A stretch of DNA of 64,000 bases, taken from the NCBI GenBank assembly GCA_963930775.1, contig OZ005699.1:372001-436000 (forward strand). Reading direction: 5' to 3'. A program made the position numbers and the translations under genes. The notes beneath the pieces are model-generated. The model was not told the DNA's origin. It searched no databases and saw only the letters and a list, made by a program, of their open reading frames with translations. The stretch comes from Cliona cf. orientalis (taxonomy: Eukaryota; Porifera; Demospongiae; Clionaida; Clionaidae). Positions 22,482 to 34,401 of this stretch are shown one piece after another (positions within the stretch are counted from its first letter, which is position 1; every line of letters starts with the position of its first letter).

Positions 22482-25400
22482 ATGCGCCGCTTCTCTCCTC
22501 GAAGGCTGGTTCTGGCCGTGTTGATCGCCATCAGCGCCCTATGGCTACTCTACCTCTGCGCGTCGTTCATGTTCAACCGCCAAAAGAGCATCTTGAGATA
22601 CCAGATTGAACAAGAACTCCAAAAGTATGTCAGTCTCAGTGATACCATAGATTGTAGAGGAGGAGGGGAAAGGGATAGGAAACGAGATCACGTGAGCCAT
22701 ATATACGTGAACAAGCGGGATTCCCATTCCCTGTCCTGCTGGTCTTTGGCGCGAAGCAGAAGAGGTCAAGACAGTCAGAGAAGCGAGGGTTGCCATATCT
22801 CCTTTTTGAGCTTAGATTGAAGCGTTCCAGAGTTTAGGTAAGTTTTTTGCGAGTTAAATGGCTCGTTAAAAGTAAGACTACTATTCGCCAGGCCCAGCGC
22901 TAGCGTTCTTGGGGACTAGGTTCTGATGATTTGACTGGTTTTTGACCTACTTGTGGAACATTTCCAGAAAAGCTATGTAAGTATAGCTTTTTCTGTGATA
23001 TATTTCTAGTTGCTTACATGTTTCTACACACAATGGGGCACTTAGAAAGCTTTTTTCTGTGATGGGGTCTTTGACATAGCTTTGTTTACCACTGGATCAC
23101 CCTTTCTTACTTGTCTATGCTTGTGGTGCAGCTACTTCGTGCAGGCAACCTCTAATGCCCCGTTTTTTGTGTCAACTAAAAGCTTATTTTGAGCCCAACA
23201 CAAAGAAATGATGAATAATAGCTAAAATTTAAAGGTTTACTAGATACTTGCCTTTACACTCTAGTAGTTTATTACCGCTGGATATTAGAACAAAAAGAAC
23301 TCTTAGCTTGTGTTCATGCTTAGCTTAAGGTAAGGGGATAATGTATGTATATATGGGCCTATCATTGTGATATGTTTTAAGCTGGTATCCTTGCCACCAC
23401 TATAGGGAAATGAGCCGCCGTAAGTTTCGTCTAACAGCACCAAAAAACTGGGAAAGGAAAAAGTATGAACAACGTTCTCTTGCTTCGAATGACGTAGACC
23501 TGCCAGACAGTGGTCCGCTTATGGTGAAAATTCCACGAGAAATTGCTGACACCACATTGCTCACCCTCCAAGTATCACGTACAGGTTTTGATGGATGGAC
23601 AAGGATGTACGTAACTGTCAATGCTGTCCGATTCTGCAAGTTGGAACACCACGAAAGCACCTCCAGAGTGGTGATGACTCTCGATTTGAAAATGGGGATA
23701 TGCACGTTGCTGGTAGAATGTAAGCAGCAGTGTCGCAGAAGCATTGTATCTTACTGGTGGTTCAAGTGCATATGAGACTGCTTTTTCATCAAGAAAGTTG
23801 ACCAATTCTTTGACTGCCTCAATGTTAACTCCTACAATGAGGGCAAACGGAAGAGGAAGCCATTTCTTCAGGTGTATACCAGCAGCAAAGACTTTAGGTT
23901 GAAGGTAAGCTATGAGTATGCTGATTGTAATGGTGTGTAGACTAATAATATGCGAGATACATGTGCATATAGATTCTAATAAATGCTCACCCAATGTGTT
24001 TGTGCACCACATATAATACTAGTTACATATGCATAATATTATGGTTCTAATAAATGCTCACTGTGTGTGTACACATGTATATATGTGTATGCGTGCAAGA
24101 AGCAACTAGTGCTAATGGTTTTTCTGTTTATTTGCAGTTTCTGAGAGATGAGTTTTTGCCCTACCTAAAAGCGTGGGAGGATAGTGTCAACAGCAGGGAA
24201 GGATTTACAGCCAACGAGAAGAAGATGATGATGATTAGCCAAGAGACATTGAATGGCATCAGAATCACTGGTAGGTTATTAAGCAAGGTTCCATTATACT
24301 GTTGTTACAGATGTCCTGTGTGTGATGCTGCTGATGCACAGAAATGTTAAATAATTGGGGTGTACTGGCGTGTGCATGTGCATGTGTGTTTGTTTGTCAT
24401 CGCCTAGCAACCAAAATTTTTATACGTGAACTACCAATTACAGGATGAGTGTAGATGATCATAGGGTAGCCTGATGATGAAAGGGGTCATGGACAAACGA
24501 ATCAGTTACATGACATTAATTGGGGTGCACTGTGTGTGTGCATGTGTGTGTATGCATGTGCGTGCATGCATGCATGGTATGGACAGAGCATGACATTGTT
24601 ATTTTTGTATATTCATAATTATCATGACTTTCATGATGCTACTGTATTATACACACTAACTTTCTAATCTACAGTGTCATCTTTCTTGGAGTTAGTACCT
24701 CTTATCCTCAATCTCCCTGGTGTATCAGCTTTTATGAGTGGCAAGCTAAACCAAGACCCTTTGGAGAAATTTTTTGGGTGCATAAGGCAAAGTGGAAGAG
24801 TGAATGATAACCCCTCTGTTGCAGAAGCCATAAAATCTACCCAAACTTTCCGGGTGATTAATGCCATCAGATTCAGCGATATACGAGGAAATTGTCGAGG
24901 TACCAAAACAAAATCTCTTGAAGTTGAGGACTCAGATATGCACTTGTCTAAGCGCAAACGTAGACGTTCATCTTGACTATGATATATCTTATAATATTAT
25001 ACATACATGTACAATACTATACTAATATAAAATTTATTAATTTTTTTCAGCAAGTTTCCTTCTCAGGGGTTTTGTTTTTTCTGTTGTTTTTTTGTTTTCT
25101 CTCTTATATTTTTCAAGGATGGAATTTGCAAAAGAAAAACCACGAACAGTTATCCACTGTTTTACGATCTTTTTAATAAGTAGTGTTGATATCTCTTCTG
25201 ACATTCCTACAGTCGCTATACACCAGTTGAATTGTACATCGCTATCTTCGATGATTTCAGCAGCAAGTGACTTGGGGATTCTTGTACAATCTGGTCTTAG
25301 CTTCCGACGTGTGGCATATTCGATTGCACATAGGCTCTGGTAAAATTCATCTGTAATCCGTACAAGGCCACCCCTATCTATAGAGCACATCCACTCCTCT

Positions 25401-28400
25401 GATTCAGCAGGTACAGTGTCATCATCCAAATTTGTGATAAGCTTGAGTCCAACCAACATACTGTCATCCTTTTGTAAGCTGCTTGTAAGTGATCTGATAA
25501 TATAACCCCCCATGTACCTTAGGGCATTTGCTTCTTCATATGTTAATTCAGTGACGTTTGTAGGATTGGCTTCTTGGATTGGGGTAGCCTGTTTTAGTAA
25601 AATCATTAAGCACTCCAGTGATAGACACTGATACACCAGTGGATCTGGTTTCAATTTGCATACCTTCAGAAATTTTTCCCAATCAGACTGAAAGAGTGGT
25701 AATATTCTAATTTCATGAAATTTTGTCCAAAGTTTCTCTTGGTCAACAATTAGGTCATTTTGTGCGTCGGTAATTATGCTTCGTAGCATTTCAAAATGCC
25801 ACCTAATGAACGTTGCTGCACTGTTATTGACTGATGAGTAGTCGACGCCACTGATGTAGGTGTTATAAATTTTGATGTTACTCCTTACTTCATCTGTAGT
25901 GCAAAATTCTTCATCTGCTAGCAGCTTGCTACACGCTTTTTGAAGCAGCTGCACTGCTTCAGCTAGAACAGAGTCACCTGAAAAATTATAATAATGTCCA
26001 TTATAATTTAAACTCTTACATTTGAGCACAAATAGCAATATACTTTGATTCTGAGCAGCGCGAACATTAGGTAGCTCTGCTGAAGCCATTGTCCTGTCCA
26101 TAGATATTATAGACTATGTCCTGTCCTTCTCGTAGTCGTTTTCAACAGCGCGGTAATTTGGCGGGAATCACGTTACCACGGTATTGCGTCATCATTAACC
26201 CTTTTGGTACGAAATACTTATATAGGCCCGCGAGTTACTGTTGGACACGGAGTGAGAGGGTTAAAAGCGGCCGTTTCCTATCCCTTTCCCCTCCTCCTCT
26301 ACAATCTATGGTGATACAGTGTGTACCCTCCCCCTCGCCTCCCACAAGTACGCCACAGGCCCCTAATCTAATTTACCCTAATTAGTGTAAGTGCATCATT
26401 ACAAATTAGCCACATTCCCCCTTAATCAAATTCTAATTATCCCCTTGTCTATCAAGCTAGATCCTTTTTTCGCCCAACATAGGTCGTCCAGTGAAAGCTT
26501 GATAGACTAATTATCCAGTCCCCACCCACCCACTAATGATTAATTATTATAGATATATGGGTCGCGATCTGGAGCCTCAAAATACGATCGAAAAGGAACA
26601 AGAGAAGAGGGGGTTCCAGAATAATGGATTTAATCAGTTTCGAAGCGACAGGATCCCACTCGATCGAGAAGTCCCGGACACCAGAGATCCAAGGTGTGTG
26701 TTAGAGGGGGAGAGAAAGAGGGAGAGAGAGATGGAGGGAGGGAGGGAGAGAGAGAGAGAGAGAGAGATATTCGGAATTCCCCTGCAGGTGTGTCGACCGT
26801 CGGTACTCCTCTGATCTTCCAACGGCATCTGTGGTGATCATCTTCCATAACGAAGCGTATACTGTTCTTCTTCGAACCATCGCCAGCGTCATCAACCGTT
26901 CCCCTGCCTACCTTCTCAAGGAGATAATACTCGTGGACGACTTCAGTGACCATGGTAACACTCCGTAGCTACATGTACATGTATGAACTATTATTTTTAC
27001 CTATTGGCACTTGGCATGGTAATGCTCTATAGAATGTGAACCTTTGGGCCAATAGTACATTATAGAAGTCATATAATCACGTACATGTACCTCCAATAAA
27101 GGATACTCCCATTAATAATATTATTACATGTATGGGAAAGATTTCTTAACCCAGACTATACTATAATTCAAACTGAGGAACTTCCTAATAATCAATGACA
27201 AAACATGTTGGTCCATTACTTGAAGGTCTCACCATAATAATAATAATTATAAATTAAGGTGCAGTTAGCGGGTTTAATGAACAGTTAGTTACATGTAAGT
27301 GTATGTACACATGCATGTAGCGACATCGATGGTCCATTGCATAATAACATTAGTGCAGGTAGGAAGCAAGCCTAGCTAGCCCTATAGTAATGTGTGTGAG
27401 TGTGTCAGTGAAAACATCTATGGTGAAAACATTATGCGAATCCATAGTCAGCCCTTTCAAGATGAATCGTGTAAAATTTAATATTATAACTCATGCAAAA
27501 ATTGTATATTATTATAGCATTGCGGTAGATTCAGAAAATCACATCCCGGCTCAGTCCTGAGACTTCTTTTCCTTTCCCTTCACTGACTTCTCAATCGCCT
27601 GTTAATGCTGCATGTATAGTAATTATTATCTACTTATTTGTATTTTTCATTGGTATAGACGATCTTAAGAAGAAGCTGGAAGACTGGATCGCCCCAAATC
27701 CAAAGATCAAGCTACTTCGGCACAAAGAGAGGGAGGGGCTAATCAGAGCACGTTTGACTGGAGCAAAAGTTGCAACTGGACAGGTATTGTACATCATTTT
27801 ATGTCATTCAACGAATAATCGAACTAAAAATTAATATACTTGTGGAAAAATGAATTTTGCATTTTATTCGTAATAAAAATTCAGTTTATTATTGTGTGTG
27901 CATTTTAGGTAATGGTATTCCTGGACTCCCATTGTGAATGCAACGTTGGGTGGCTGGAACCAATGTTGGAACGGATTCACCGGAATCGGACCACAGTGGT
28001 ATGCCCAGTCATCGACGTCATAAGCTGGGAGAAGCTCGAATATTCGACTGTGCGTGGGCCCCCCGGGGTTCGAGGGGGGTTCAACTGGGGGCTTCAGTTC
28101 AAGTGGAAGAAGATACCCAATTACGAGCAAAAACGAAGGGGCTTCGATGAAACGAGGGAGGTTAAGTCACCCACTATGGCCGGCGGACTGTTTGCAATTG
28201 ATACCAAATTTTTCTTTGATATTGGTTCCTATGACACTGGAATGGATATATGGGGAGCTGAAAATCTGGAGATTTCATTTAGAGTAAGCTTCATATCATA
28301 ATTTGTTATAAAATTTTATCGTTGTCCAGGGATGAGCATGCATACTCTACTAGAATTCCAAATCTCTCTCTCTCTCTCTCCCTCTCTCTCTCCCTCTCCC

Positions 28401-31400
28401 CCACAGATCTGGATGTGTGGTGGTGAACTAGAACTCATTCCTTGCTCGAGAGTTGGACACATCTTTCGAAAGCGTCAACCATACACCTTTCCCGGTGGGG
28501 TGGATCAAATCCTCGTCAAGAACAATCGTCGATTGGCTGAAGTTTGGATGGACGACTACAAACAGCACTACTATGCAAAGAGACCGGATATTGCCAATCG
28601 TGACTATGGCGACATCAGCGAGAGGGTGGAGCTTCGTGAGAGGTTAAAGTGCAAGTCGTTTAAGTGGTTTCTGGAGAACGTGTATCCTGAGCTACCATTA
28701 CCCAATGAGAATCTGATTCATGGCGGATCGGTGAGTTATTTGACTGTATAGCTATTACATCATAATCATGTCATGGTATATAATGAGAATCTGATCTATG
28801 GAGGATTGATGAGGATTTTGTATTTTTTAAGGTCTAACTTTGCTCAATAAAGGTATAATATTATTATATTGCATCATAGTTTTGTCATGGCATATTATAT
28901 TTGGTAGGTCGTGCTATAATATCTCACTGGATATGTTGCTTTGATGATTGAAATATCAGCCAATTATCTGTTAAGAAACAAATCAGAAACTACTTAGTTG
29001 TCACAATACTAGAAATGAATACCTCTCATCTAATCCCACTACATGCATGGCACCCCATGCAACCACTCACCAACATGTTCACAATCAATTATAATTGGGT
29101 ATCGGGCGACAGAGAGTGCAGAAAAAGTCTGCCACACAACAACACAACAACACAACAACCACATCAACACACTATCACATACGAACAGCTACATAAAATG
29201 ACTAGCTGGAATAAGCAGGGATGGGCCAATGAAAACATAATTGTGTACCAGACTGTACACAGTTTTAGGGTATGCGGCCAACTATACCCATGGGAAAAAA
29301 CCTCTCACACATAAAAAACCTTTGATTAAGGAAAAACTGTGAGAGAGGAAAAGCCCGGAAAGAAAAAAGAATTATAACATCCCTGGTAACAAAAAAGGGG
29401 TGAGTTCTGTCCATTAGAGTATACATCTAGTCCGGTCAGGTGGATCTCTGCTTAGCTCTGTTCCGTCAGTAAGTTGCAATTAGAGCTGCATGTGATACTC
29501 AAACAAACAGACATGGGGCAGTCAATGCACTGATATATAGCATCCATGTACATACCTGGGAAAAACTTCTCTGCACTGCAAATAGGAGTCGCCGAGAGAG
29601 TGACTACTACTCATTTAAATACCCACTAGCTGAGCCAAACCGTCCATGCATGCAACATAAACACACAACCCAGCGTCTCTACTGTGACAACAAACAATTA
29701 TCTCCCAGACACAATGCATGCATGCATACACAGAAACGATAAGAGAATATTTTCCTTCTAATTCACTGCGTTCAAACGACAGAAAATATATTTCTCCATC
29801 ATAATGGCATTACATCACAATTATGTCATGGCCTATATATTCCTTCAATCATACAGCTTCGTAATCCTGAGAGTAACCAGTGCCTGGACACTCTTGGCCA
29901 CCGAGAGGGAGGGGAGGTGGGGCTGTACCTCTGCCACGGACAAGCTGGAAATCAGGTATAATTATATCCGACTCATGCATATATGTATTACTGGCCACTC
30001 CCACATTTTCTTACATGTCAACTATATATGGTAATGTACATGTAGGTATTATAGGTATTATAAGGTATTGTAAGGTATTGTAGGGTAAAGTAGATAAGGA
30101 ATCTGATTGGTCAGTTGGAGATCCACTATTTCACTTCGCTTGTCACAGTCTCGGGCCTCTAAGTGACCAATCGGATCACAGTATTTACATGTATACAGTA
30201 ATGTAGGTATTGTAGGTATTATAAGGTATTGTGAGGTATTGTACGGTAAAGTAGGCCAGGAATCTGATTGGTCAGTTGGAGGTCCACTATTTCACTTTGT
30301 TTGCCACAGCCTTGAACCTCTGAGTGACCAATCGGATCACAGTATTTGTTACAACTACATGTATACAGTAATGTAGGTATTGTAGGTATTATAAGGTATT
30401 ATAAGGTATTGTATGGTAAAGTAGGCCAGGAATCTGACTGGTCAGTTGGAGATTCACTATTTCACTTCGTTTGCCACAGCTTCGGGCCTCTGAGCGACCA
30501 ATCGGATCACAGTATTTGTTACAACTACATGTATACAGTAATGTAGGTATTGTAGGTATTATAAGGTATTGTAAAGTATTGTATGGTAAAGTAGGCCAGG
30601 AATCTGACTGGTCAGTTGGAGGTTCACCATTTCACTTCGTTTGCCACAGCTTCGGGCCTCTGAGCGACCAATCGGATCACAGTATTTGTTGTGTTGTAAC
30701 TATGGGTAATAATATAGGTATTGTAGGTATTATAAGGTATTATAAGGAATATATTGTATACGTAGGGTAAAGTAGGCCAGGAATCTGATTGGTCAGTTGG
30801 AGGTCCACTATTTCACTTCGCTTGCCATAGTCTCGGGCCTCTGAGTGACCAATCAGATCACAGTATTTGTTACAACTATACAGTAATGTAGGTATTGTAA
30901 GGTATTATAAGGTATTATAGGGTAAATAGACCAGCAATCTGATTGGTCAGTTAGAGGTCCACTATTTCACTTCGCTTGCCATAGCCTTGGGCCTGTGAGT
31001 GACCAATCGGATTACAGTATTTGTTGTAACTCTAATATGGTAATGTAGGTATATGTAAGGTATTATAGGGTAAAGTAGGTCAGGAATCTGATTGGTCAGT
31101 TGGAGGTCCACTATTTCACTTCGCTTGCCACACAATAAATGTTGATGTGTGCCATGGGTGGTGCTCCATGCTTCACGGCTACTTGCCTTCAGAAATTTAA
31201 GTTATGCAATATTTTAATTAGGCAAAATGGGAAAGTAGTATTAAATTATCATGGAAATAGCTGGTGTCACTCCCATTTGTTCAATATCTGTGTTATTGCT
31301 AACAATGTGGGTTACCTGGAATTGATAGAAAGACAATGTGCTACTATCGGAAATATTAATAGAATGGGACAATATTCTTAAAGTCAAAAGTAGTATATAA

Positions 31401-33448
31401 AGTATAGTAGTAGTTAATTGTCCAGAATTTCCATGTATGTGTTTGATACGAGAGATTCCTGAGGTAGCTGCTGATCGCACTCCTCAATGCGGGCGTACAC
31501 CAGTTCATTGATGACATACTCATGACCATCACTCCTCTTTCGTCTGCTGTAAGCAATATTCTCCTCCATCGGTATCTCTGAAGTCACATGATCCCCTCCT
31601 GTGCTATCGTTGGAGGTCACATGATCCCTTCCTGTGCTATCGCTCAAGATCATATCTCTGCTACTATTGATGTTACCACCAACACTGTGACAATTATTAT
31701 TCATTAGCATTTCTCTCTTTAGGTTTTTATACTTTCTGACTGAATAGACAAGAGCTGGTATCAGAATTGCAATGGTGGCTAACGCCAAAACAAGACTGAT
31801 GGACGTGGCTATGCCTATTAAACCGCCTATGCTGATTCTAGATTCACCATATACATTGTCATCAACCATTATTACGTTATTTGTGACATCATGATAGGTT
31901 ACAGAGGCTGTGTGCTTTGGGCTAAGAGATACTGCTGTCTTCTCTTGACTGATATCTGTTGTAGCTGGCAGCACTGTTGAATCTTGATCAGTAGTAGTGG
32001 TATCTGTTAAAACTGAAGACTCTGTAGTAGTTAATGTTGTTGTTACCTCCGTAATAACTTCCAGCGATAACAATTGCTGGGCTTGCGTAGTAGTTATAGT
32101 TAGAGATACATCTGAACCTGATGGGTTAAGAAAATTATAACTCTTCAGACCCGCTGTTGTGTTGATGAAGCATATGGCACCATGATTATGATTGTCCGAG
32201 TCTCACAAGATTCCGAATTTTAACTAGCTAAAAGTCGACTATATAGCATTCTCTCTCTAGATCTTAGACTAGTAATCATTTTTGGCAAAATCTTACTGCC
32301 TCGTGCAATAGATATAATTTGCTCAAGTATCGTCTGTGCCTATAAGGTCTGACTCAGAGGTATAATAATTATTATGTTACTTCCTCACCTTGGATTACTC
32401 TTGAATGGAGAAAGATTGATAATATGATCACAAGAAACATCCACTTTGTCAGTAGGTGACCCTCGAGTGTCATCTCACCGTGCTGCAACCAGCTCTCTCT
32501 CTCTATAGCTAGCTAGCTAAGGTTATCTCCCCTCTTATATTAACAGTCTCTGATAGTTCAATTAGCTAACCATGCAATGCCCATATATAGAACAGAGAGT
32601 GTATGTACTCTCCTGGGAAATGATTGGCGTTGTGGGCTATTATCTAATTCTGCAGCTATAGGCTTTCTACTACAAGTATGCTAGTATAGTATAATGTTCG
32701 CTTTATAGTTCCGATTGTTTGCATTATAATTATTGTACCATGGATACAAGACTCAGTGAGTATTTCAACTGAATCGTGACTGAATTGGGCTCCTTATGAC
32801 ACATTTGCTGCGATATGAACTGTACTAAGCTAATATATACTATTAGCTAGTTATCTAGCATGCATCCTGGCATTTATGTTCTCCCATATATTATCATCAG
32901 ATTCTATAATGATTATTAATTATAGGAATTTGGTTATTCTGACATTGGAGAGATTCAATTCGAAGAGGACCTCTGCTTAGATGTGTCGTCATCAAGAGTT
33001 GGATCCCACATTCAGATCCTTAACTGCCATGGGATGGGAGGCAATCAGAAGTGGGATTACAATAATAAGGTACCAGTGCCGGTACAAGCTAGGATGAAGC
33101 ACAGTTATAATTTTCAGAGTGACCATTTTTGTAGTATAATAATTGTATAGAGTAGTTGAAGCTCTACAAAGCTTAAGATGAAATTTACTGTGTGCATCCA
33201 GAGTGTAAAGGAAGTGAATTGGGGAATTTAGTAAATCTGCTGAAAAATTAACATCACAATTTCTTTCTCTTTCTTTATGTGGTTGATCACATGACTTTGA
33301 GCAGACGCTTGAGATGAAGCATGTGATCACAGGTAACTGCCTGGAGAGAGGAGTGAGGGAGGTCGTCATGGAGAAATGCAGCGACTCACAAGCACAGAAA
33401 TGGGAGTTCTCCAGACACTATACGCCTAAAAATAGAACTAAAGGCTAA
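22482..33448 (+). CDS. GALNT11: Polypeptide N-acetylgalactosaminyltransferase, GALNT11-type
   Basis: Golgi type II membrane enzyme that starts mucin-type O-glycans by adding GalNAc to Ser/Thr. Exons: 22482-22624, 26553-26693, 26788-26954, 27659-27783, 27909-28283, 28407-28730, 29857-29955, 32926-33069, 33305-33448, all phases closed, 553 aa. The cytosolic tail MRRFSPRR precedes one membrane helix. The GT-A domain shows VVIIFHNEA, the DSH metal motif in [38 protein letters not shown] and [21 protein letters not shown]...[14 protein letters not shown] resembles vertebrate GALNT11, known to modify Notch1. The C-terminal ricin-like lectin has three repeats with CLD, CLD and CLE, and QKW in the last two. 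Intron 1 (3.9 kb) holds P-type transposon remnants; intron 7 (3 kb) holds an array and an antisense gene. The acceptor substrate is inferred. Confidence 0.95.
23410..24976 (+). pseudogene. Degraded P-element/THAP9-type transposase
   Basis: Exons 23410-23904, 24138-24270 and 24675-24976 join in frame. The last three quarters match the C-terminal domain of P-element-like transposases: [33 protein letters not shown] and [23 protein letters not shown]. In the first exon the reading frame from 23410 meets an in-frame TGA at 23773-23775 just before the recognised domain. The RNase H-like catalytic part expected upstream is missing, so I read it as internally deleted and inactive. The first 121 codons ([20 protein letters not shown]) may be the original N-terminal region but I do not recognise them. 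The whole insert sits in GALNT intron 1, same strand. Confidence 0.65.
25037..26101 (-). CDS. Uncharacterised transposon-associated protein, convergent to the P-type transposase
   Basis: A 354-codon minus-strand frame ends 60 bp from the convergent transposase stop. A likely intron of about 70 bp (donor GTATAT after QNQ, acceptor TTTTTCAG before GACTCTGTTC) would shorten it to a start [19 protein letters not shown] joined to DSVLAEAV. Notable stretches are [20 protein letters not shown] and [19 protein letters not shown]. The [13 protein letters not shown] block is like one I remember from unannotated invertebrate proteins found near transposases, but I cannot name a domain. The frame is intact, so it is either recent or still constrained. 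It is probably the second gene of the same mobile element. Confidence 0.55.
   Translation of the reverse strand: MDRTMASAELPNVRAAQNQSILLFVLKCKSLNYNGHYYNFSGDSVLAEAVQLLQKACSKLLADEEFCTTDEVRSNIKIYNTYISGVDYSSVNNSAATFIRWHFEMLRSIITDAQNDLIVDQEKLWTKFHEIRILPLFQSDWEKFLKVCKLKPDPLVYQCLSLECLMILLKQATPIQEANPTNVTELTYEEANALRYMGGYIIRSLTSSLQKDDSMLVGLKLITNLDDDTVPAESEEWMCSIDRGGLVRITDEFYQSLCAIEYATRRKLRPDCTRIPKSLAAEIIEDSDVQFNWCIATVGMSEEISTLLIKKIVKQWITVRGFSFANSILEKYKRENKKTTEKTKPLRRKLAEKN
30045..31135. repeat. Seven-unit tandem array with inverted CCAAT boxes in GALNT intron 7
   Basis: Units of about 150-175 bp each contain, in order: a GTAGGTATTATAAGGTATT ladder, GGCCAGGAATCTGATTGGTC, GTCCACTATTTCACTTCG, GCCTCTGAGTGACCAATCGG, and CAGTATTTGTTACAACT. 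The ATTGGTCA and TGACCAAT words are inverted copies about 60 bp apart in each unit. CTGATTGGTC begins near 30099, 30260, 30429, 30600, 30785, 30938 and 31087; the last unit is truncated. Confidence 0.9.
31414..32473 (-). CDS. Nested single-pass membrane protein with Ser/Thr-rich ectodomain and tyrosine motifs
   Basis: Lies wholly in GALNT intron 7, antisense. Exons, minus strand: 32473-32389 (signal peptide, [12 protein letters not shown] core) and 32117-31414, 262 aa, phases closed. The mature ectodomain of about 115 residues is rich in threonine and serine ([15 protein letters not shown]), mucin-like and a plausible O-glycosylation target. One membrane helix ([20 protein letters not shown]) is followed by a basic RKYKNLKRE. 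The cytosolic tail holds ENIAYSRRK, an ITIM-like ELVYARI and NTYMEIL near the C-terminus. The NxAY word and the RKY juxtamembrane pattern recur in the genes at 43871 and 45393, so they look related. I know no named family; a receptor or adaptor role is inferred. Confidence 0.75.
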
Positions 33449-33666
33449 TTATAGCAGTTTTGTAATTTCTGTTAAATTGGCAGCAAACTACTCTTATTTA
33501 ATCAGCAGCTTGTGATTAATTATCATATTCTGCTAATTTTTAGGTGAAAGCATAATAATACTGTTATACCAGTCATATGAAATCCATTTTGAAATCATAT
33601 ACTAGTCTGTATAATTTTTCATTTCATGAAAATGACTCATGCAGTACTATTATTATACTCTTGAGT
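33449..33666. other. GALNT 3' flank, left of the large transposon
   Basis: AT-rich likely 3' untranslated sequence. Its first part (TAGCAGTTTTGTAA, TTGGCAGCAAACTACTC, CTGCTAATTTTTAGGTG) recurs at about 45223-45310 after broken GALNT exon fragments, showing that it belongs to a duplicated segment. Confidence 0.7.
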
Positions 33667-33672
33667 ATCAAC

Positions 33673-33890
33673 TATGGAGTGGTATTAGTGTCAAAAATAG
33701 TATTTGATATGTCCAACAAATCGATCGAAAAACGTGCTGATTCGGCAAATCGATCTGCAAATTGTGCTGATTCAGCAAATCGATCTGCAAATCCTGGGGA
33801 TTCAGGTAATCGATCTGCACTTGTGTTCTGCAAATCGATCTGCAAATTGTGCTAATTCAGCAAATCGATCTGCACTTGCGTTCTGCAAAT
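33673..33890 (+). repeat. Left terminal inverted repeat of the 10-kb transposon
   Basis: After a single-copy first 50 bases it carries one ATCGATCG copy and then five copies of an (A)ATCGATCTGCA motif about 20-30 bp apart, separated by variants of GTGCTGATTCAGC and CTTGTGTTC. Such regular subterminal motifs are usual transposase-binding sites; that role is inferred. Confidence 0.88.
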
Positions 33891-34401
33891 TGATTAATTG
33901 ATTTGCAATTAATTTTGGCTCAGCAAAGTTAATTTTGTTATGCAATGACATCAAAGAATCAAAAAATTAATTATACGGTCTATATTCCCATACCTAAATT
34001 CCCACACAGGGATTTGGGTCTGGGAACCAGAATTGGACTACTATAATAACATTTAAGTAGAGCGACCCCGTACCAAGTGCATGTGCATAATTGTGAAGAC
34101 ATCTAAATAATGATCGCATATAATTATTATAATAGCTTCCTGAGTGCATGTACTTTAATATACACTCTTAGTTTTATATTATTGTTTTGGCATAATAGTA
34201 CAGTTGGCTATATTATATTGTGAGCCAATGTTCATCAACGATCATACTGTTATTAAATAATAATTAAGTACAATAACTCATGATAATGTTGTTACGCATT
34301 TCAACTACCATAACAATAATACAATATAATAATATTATAATTATAATAATATTATCAAGCAAGACCCTTCTAGCTTGCGAGACAGCTGGATGCAATGTGA
34401 G

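Larger units (their letters stand above)
23410..26101. mobile_element. P-type DNA transposon remnant in GALNT intron 1 (limits unknown)
   Basis: The span covers the transposase fragment (+) and the convergent accessory ORF (-). I searched the surrounding intron for inverted ends and an 8-bp target duplication and found none I could defend, so the true limits lie somewhere between about 22630 and 26550. Its presence explains why GALNT exon 1 is 3.9 kb from exon 2. Confidence 0.55.

Noticed and set aside
23575-24012. 145-codon minus-strand frame opposite the P-type transposase
   Set aside because: The plus strand of the same bases matches the P-type transposase C-terminal domain with proper splice sites; the minus frame is a shadow.
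26116-26385. Frame with [18 protein letters not shown] as a candidate GALNT exon
   Set aside because: Joining it to exon 1 or to the exon at 26553 creates stops; the direct join 22624 to 26553 keeps the frame and the expected sequence.
26700-26768. GA-rich stretch with Arg/Glu or Ser/Leu frames on both strands
   Set aside because: It is the intron between GALNT exons 2 and 3; the frames come from the microsatellite.
33704-33901. Tandem AAATCGATCTGCA units as a possible CRISPR-like or satellite array
   Set aside because: The host is eukaryotic, and the inverted copy 10 kb away with target duplications shows that they are transposon termini.
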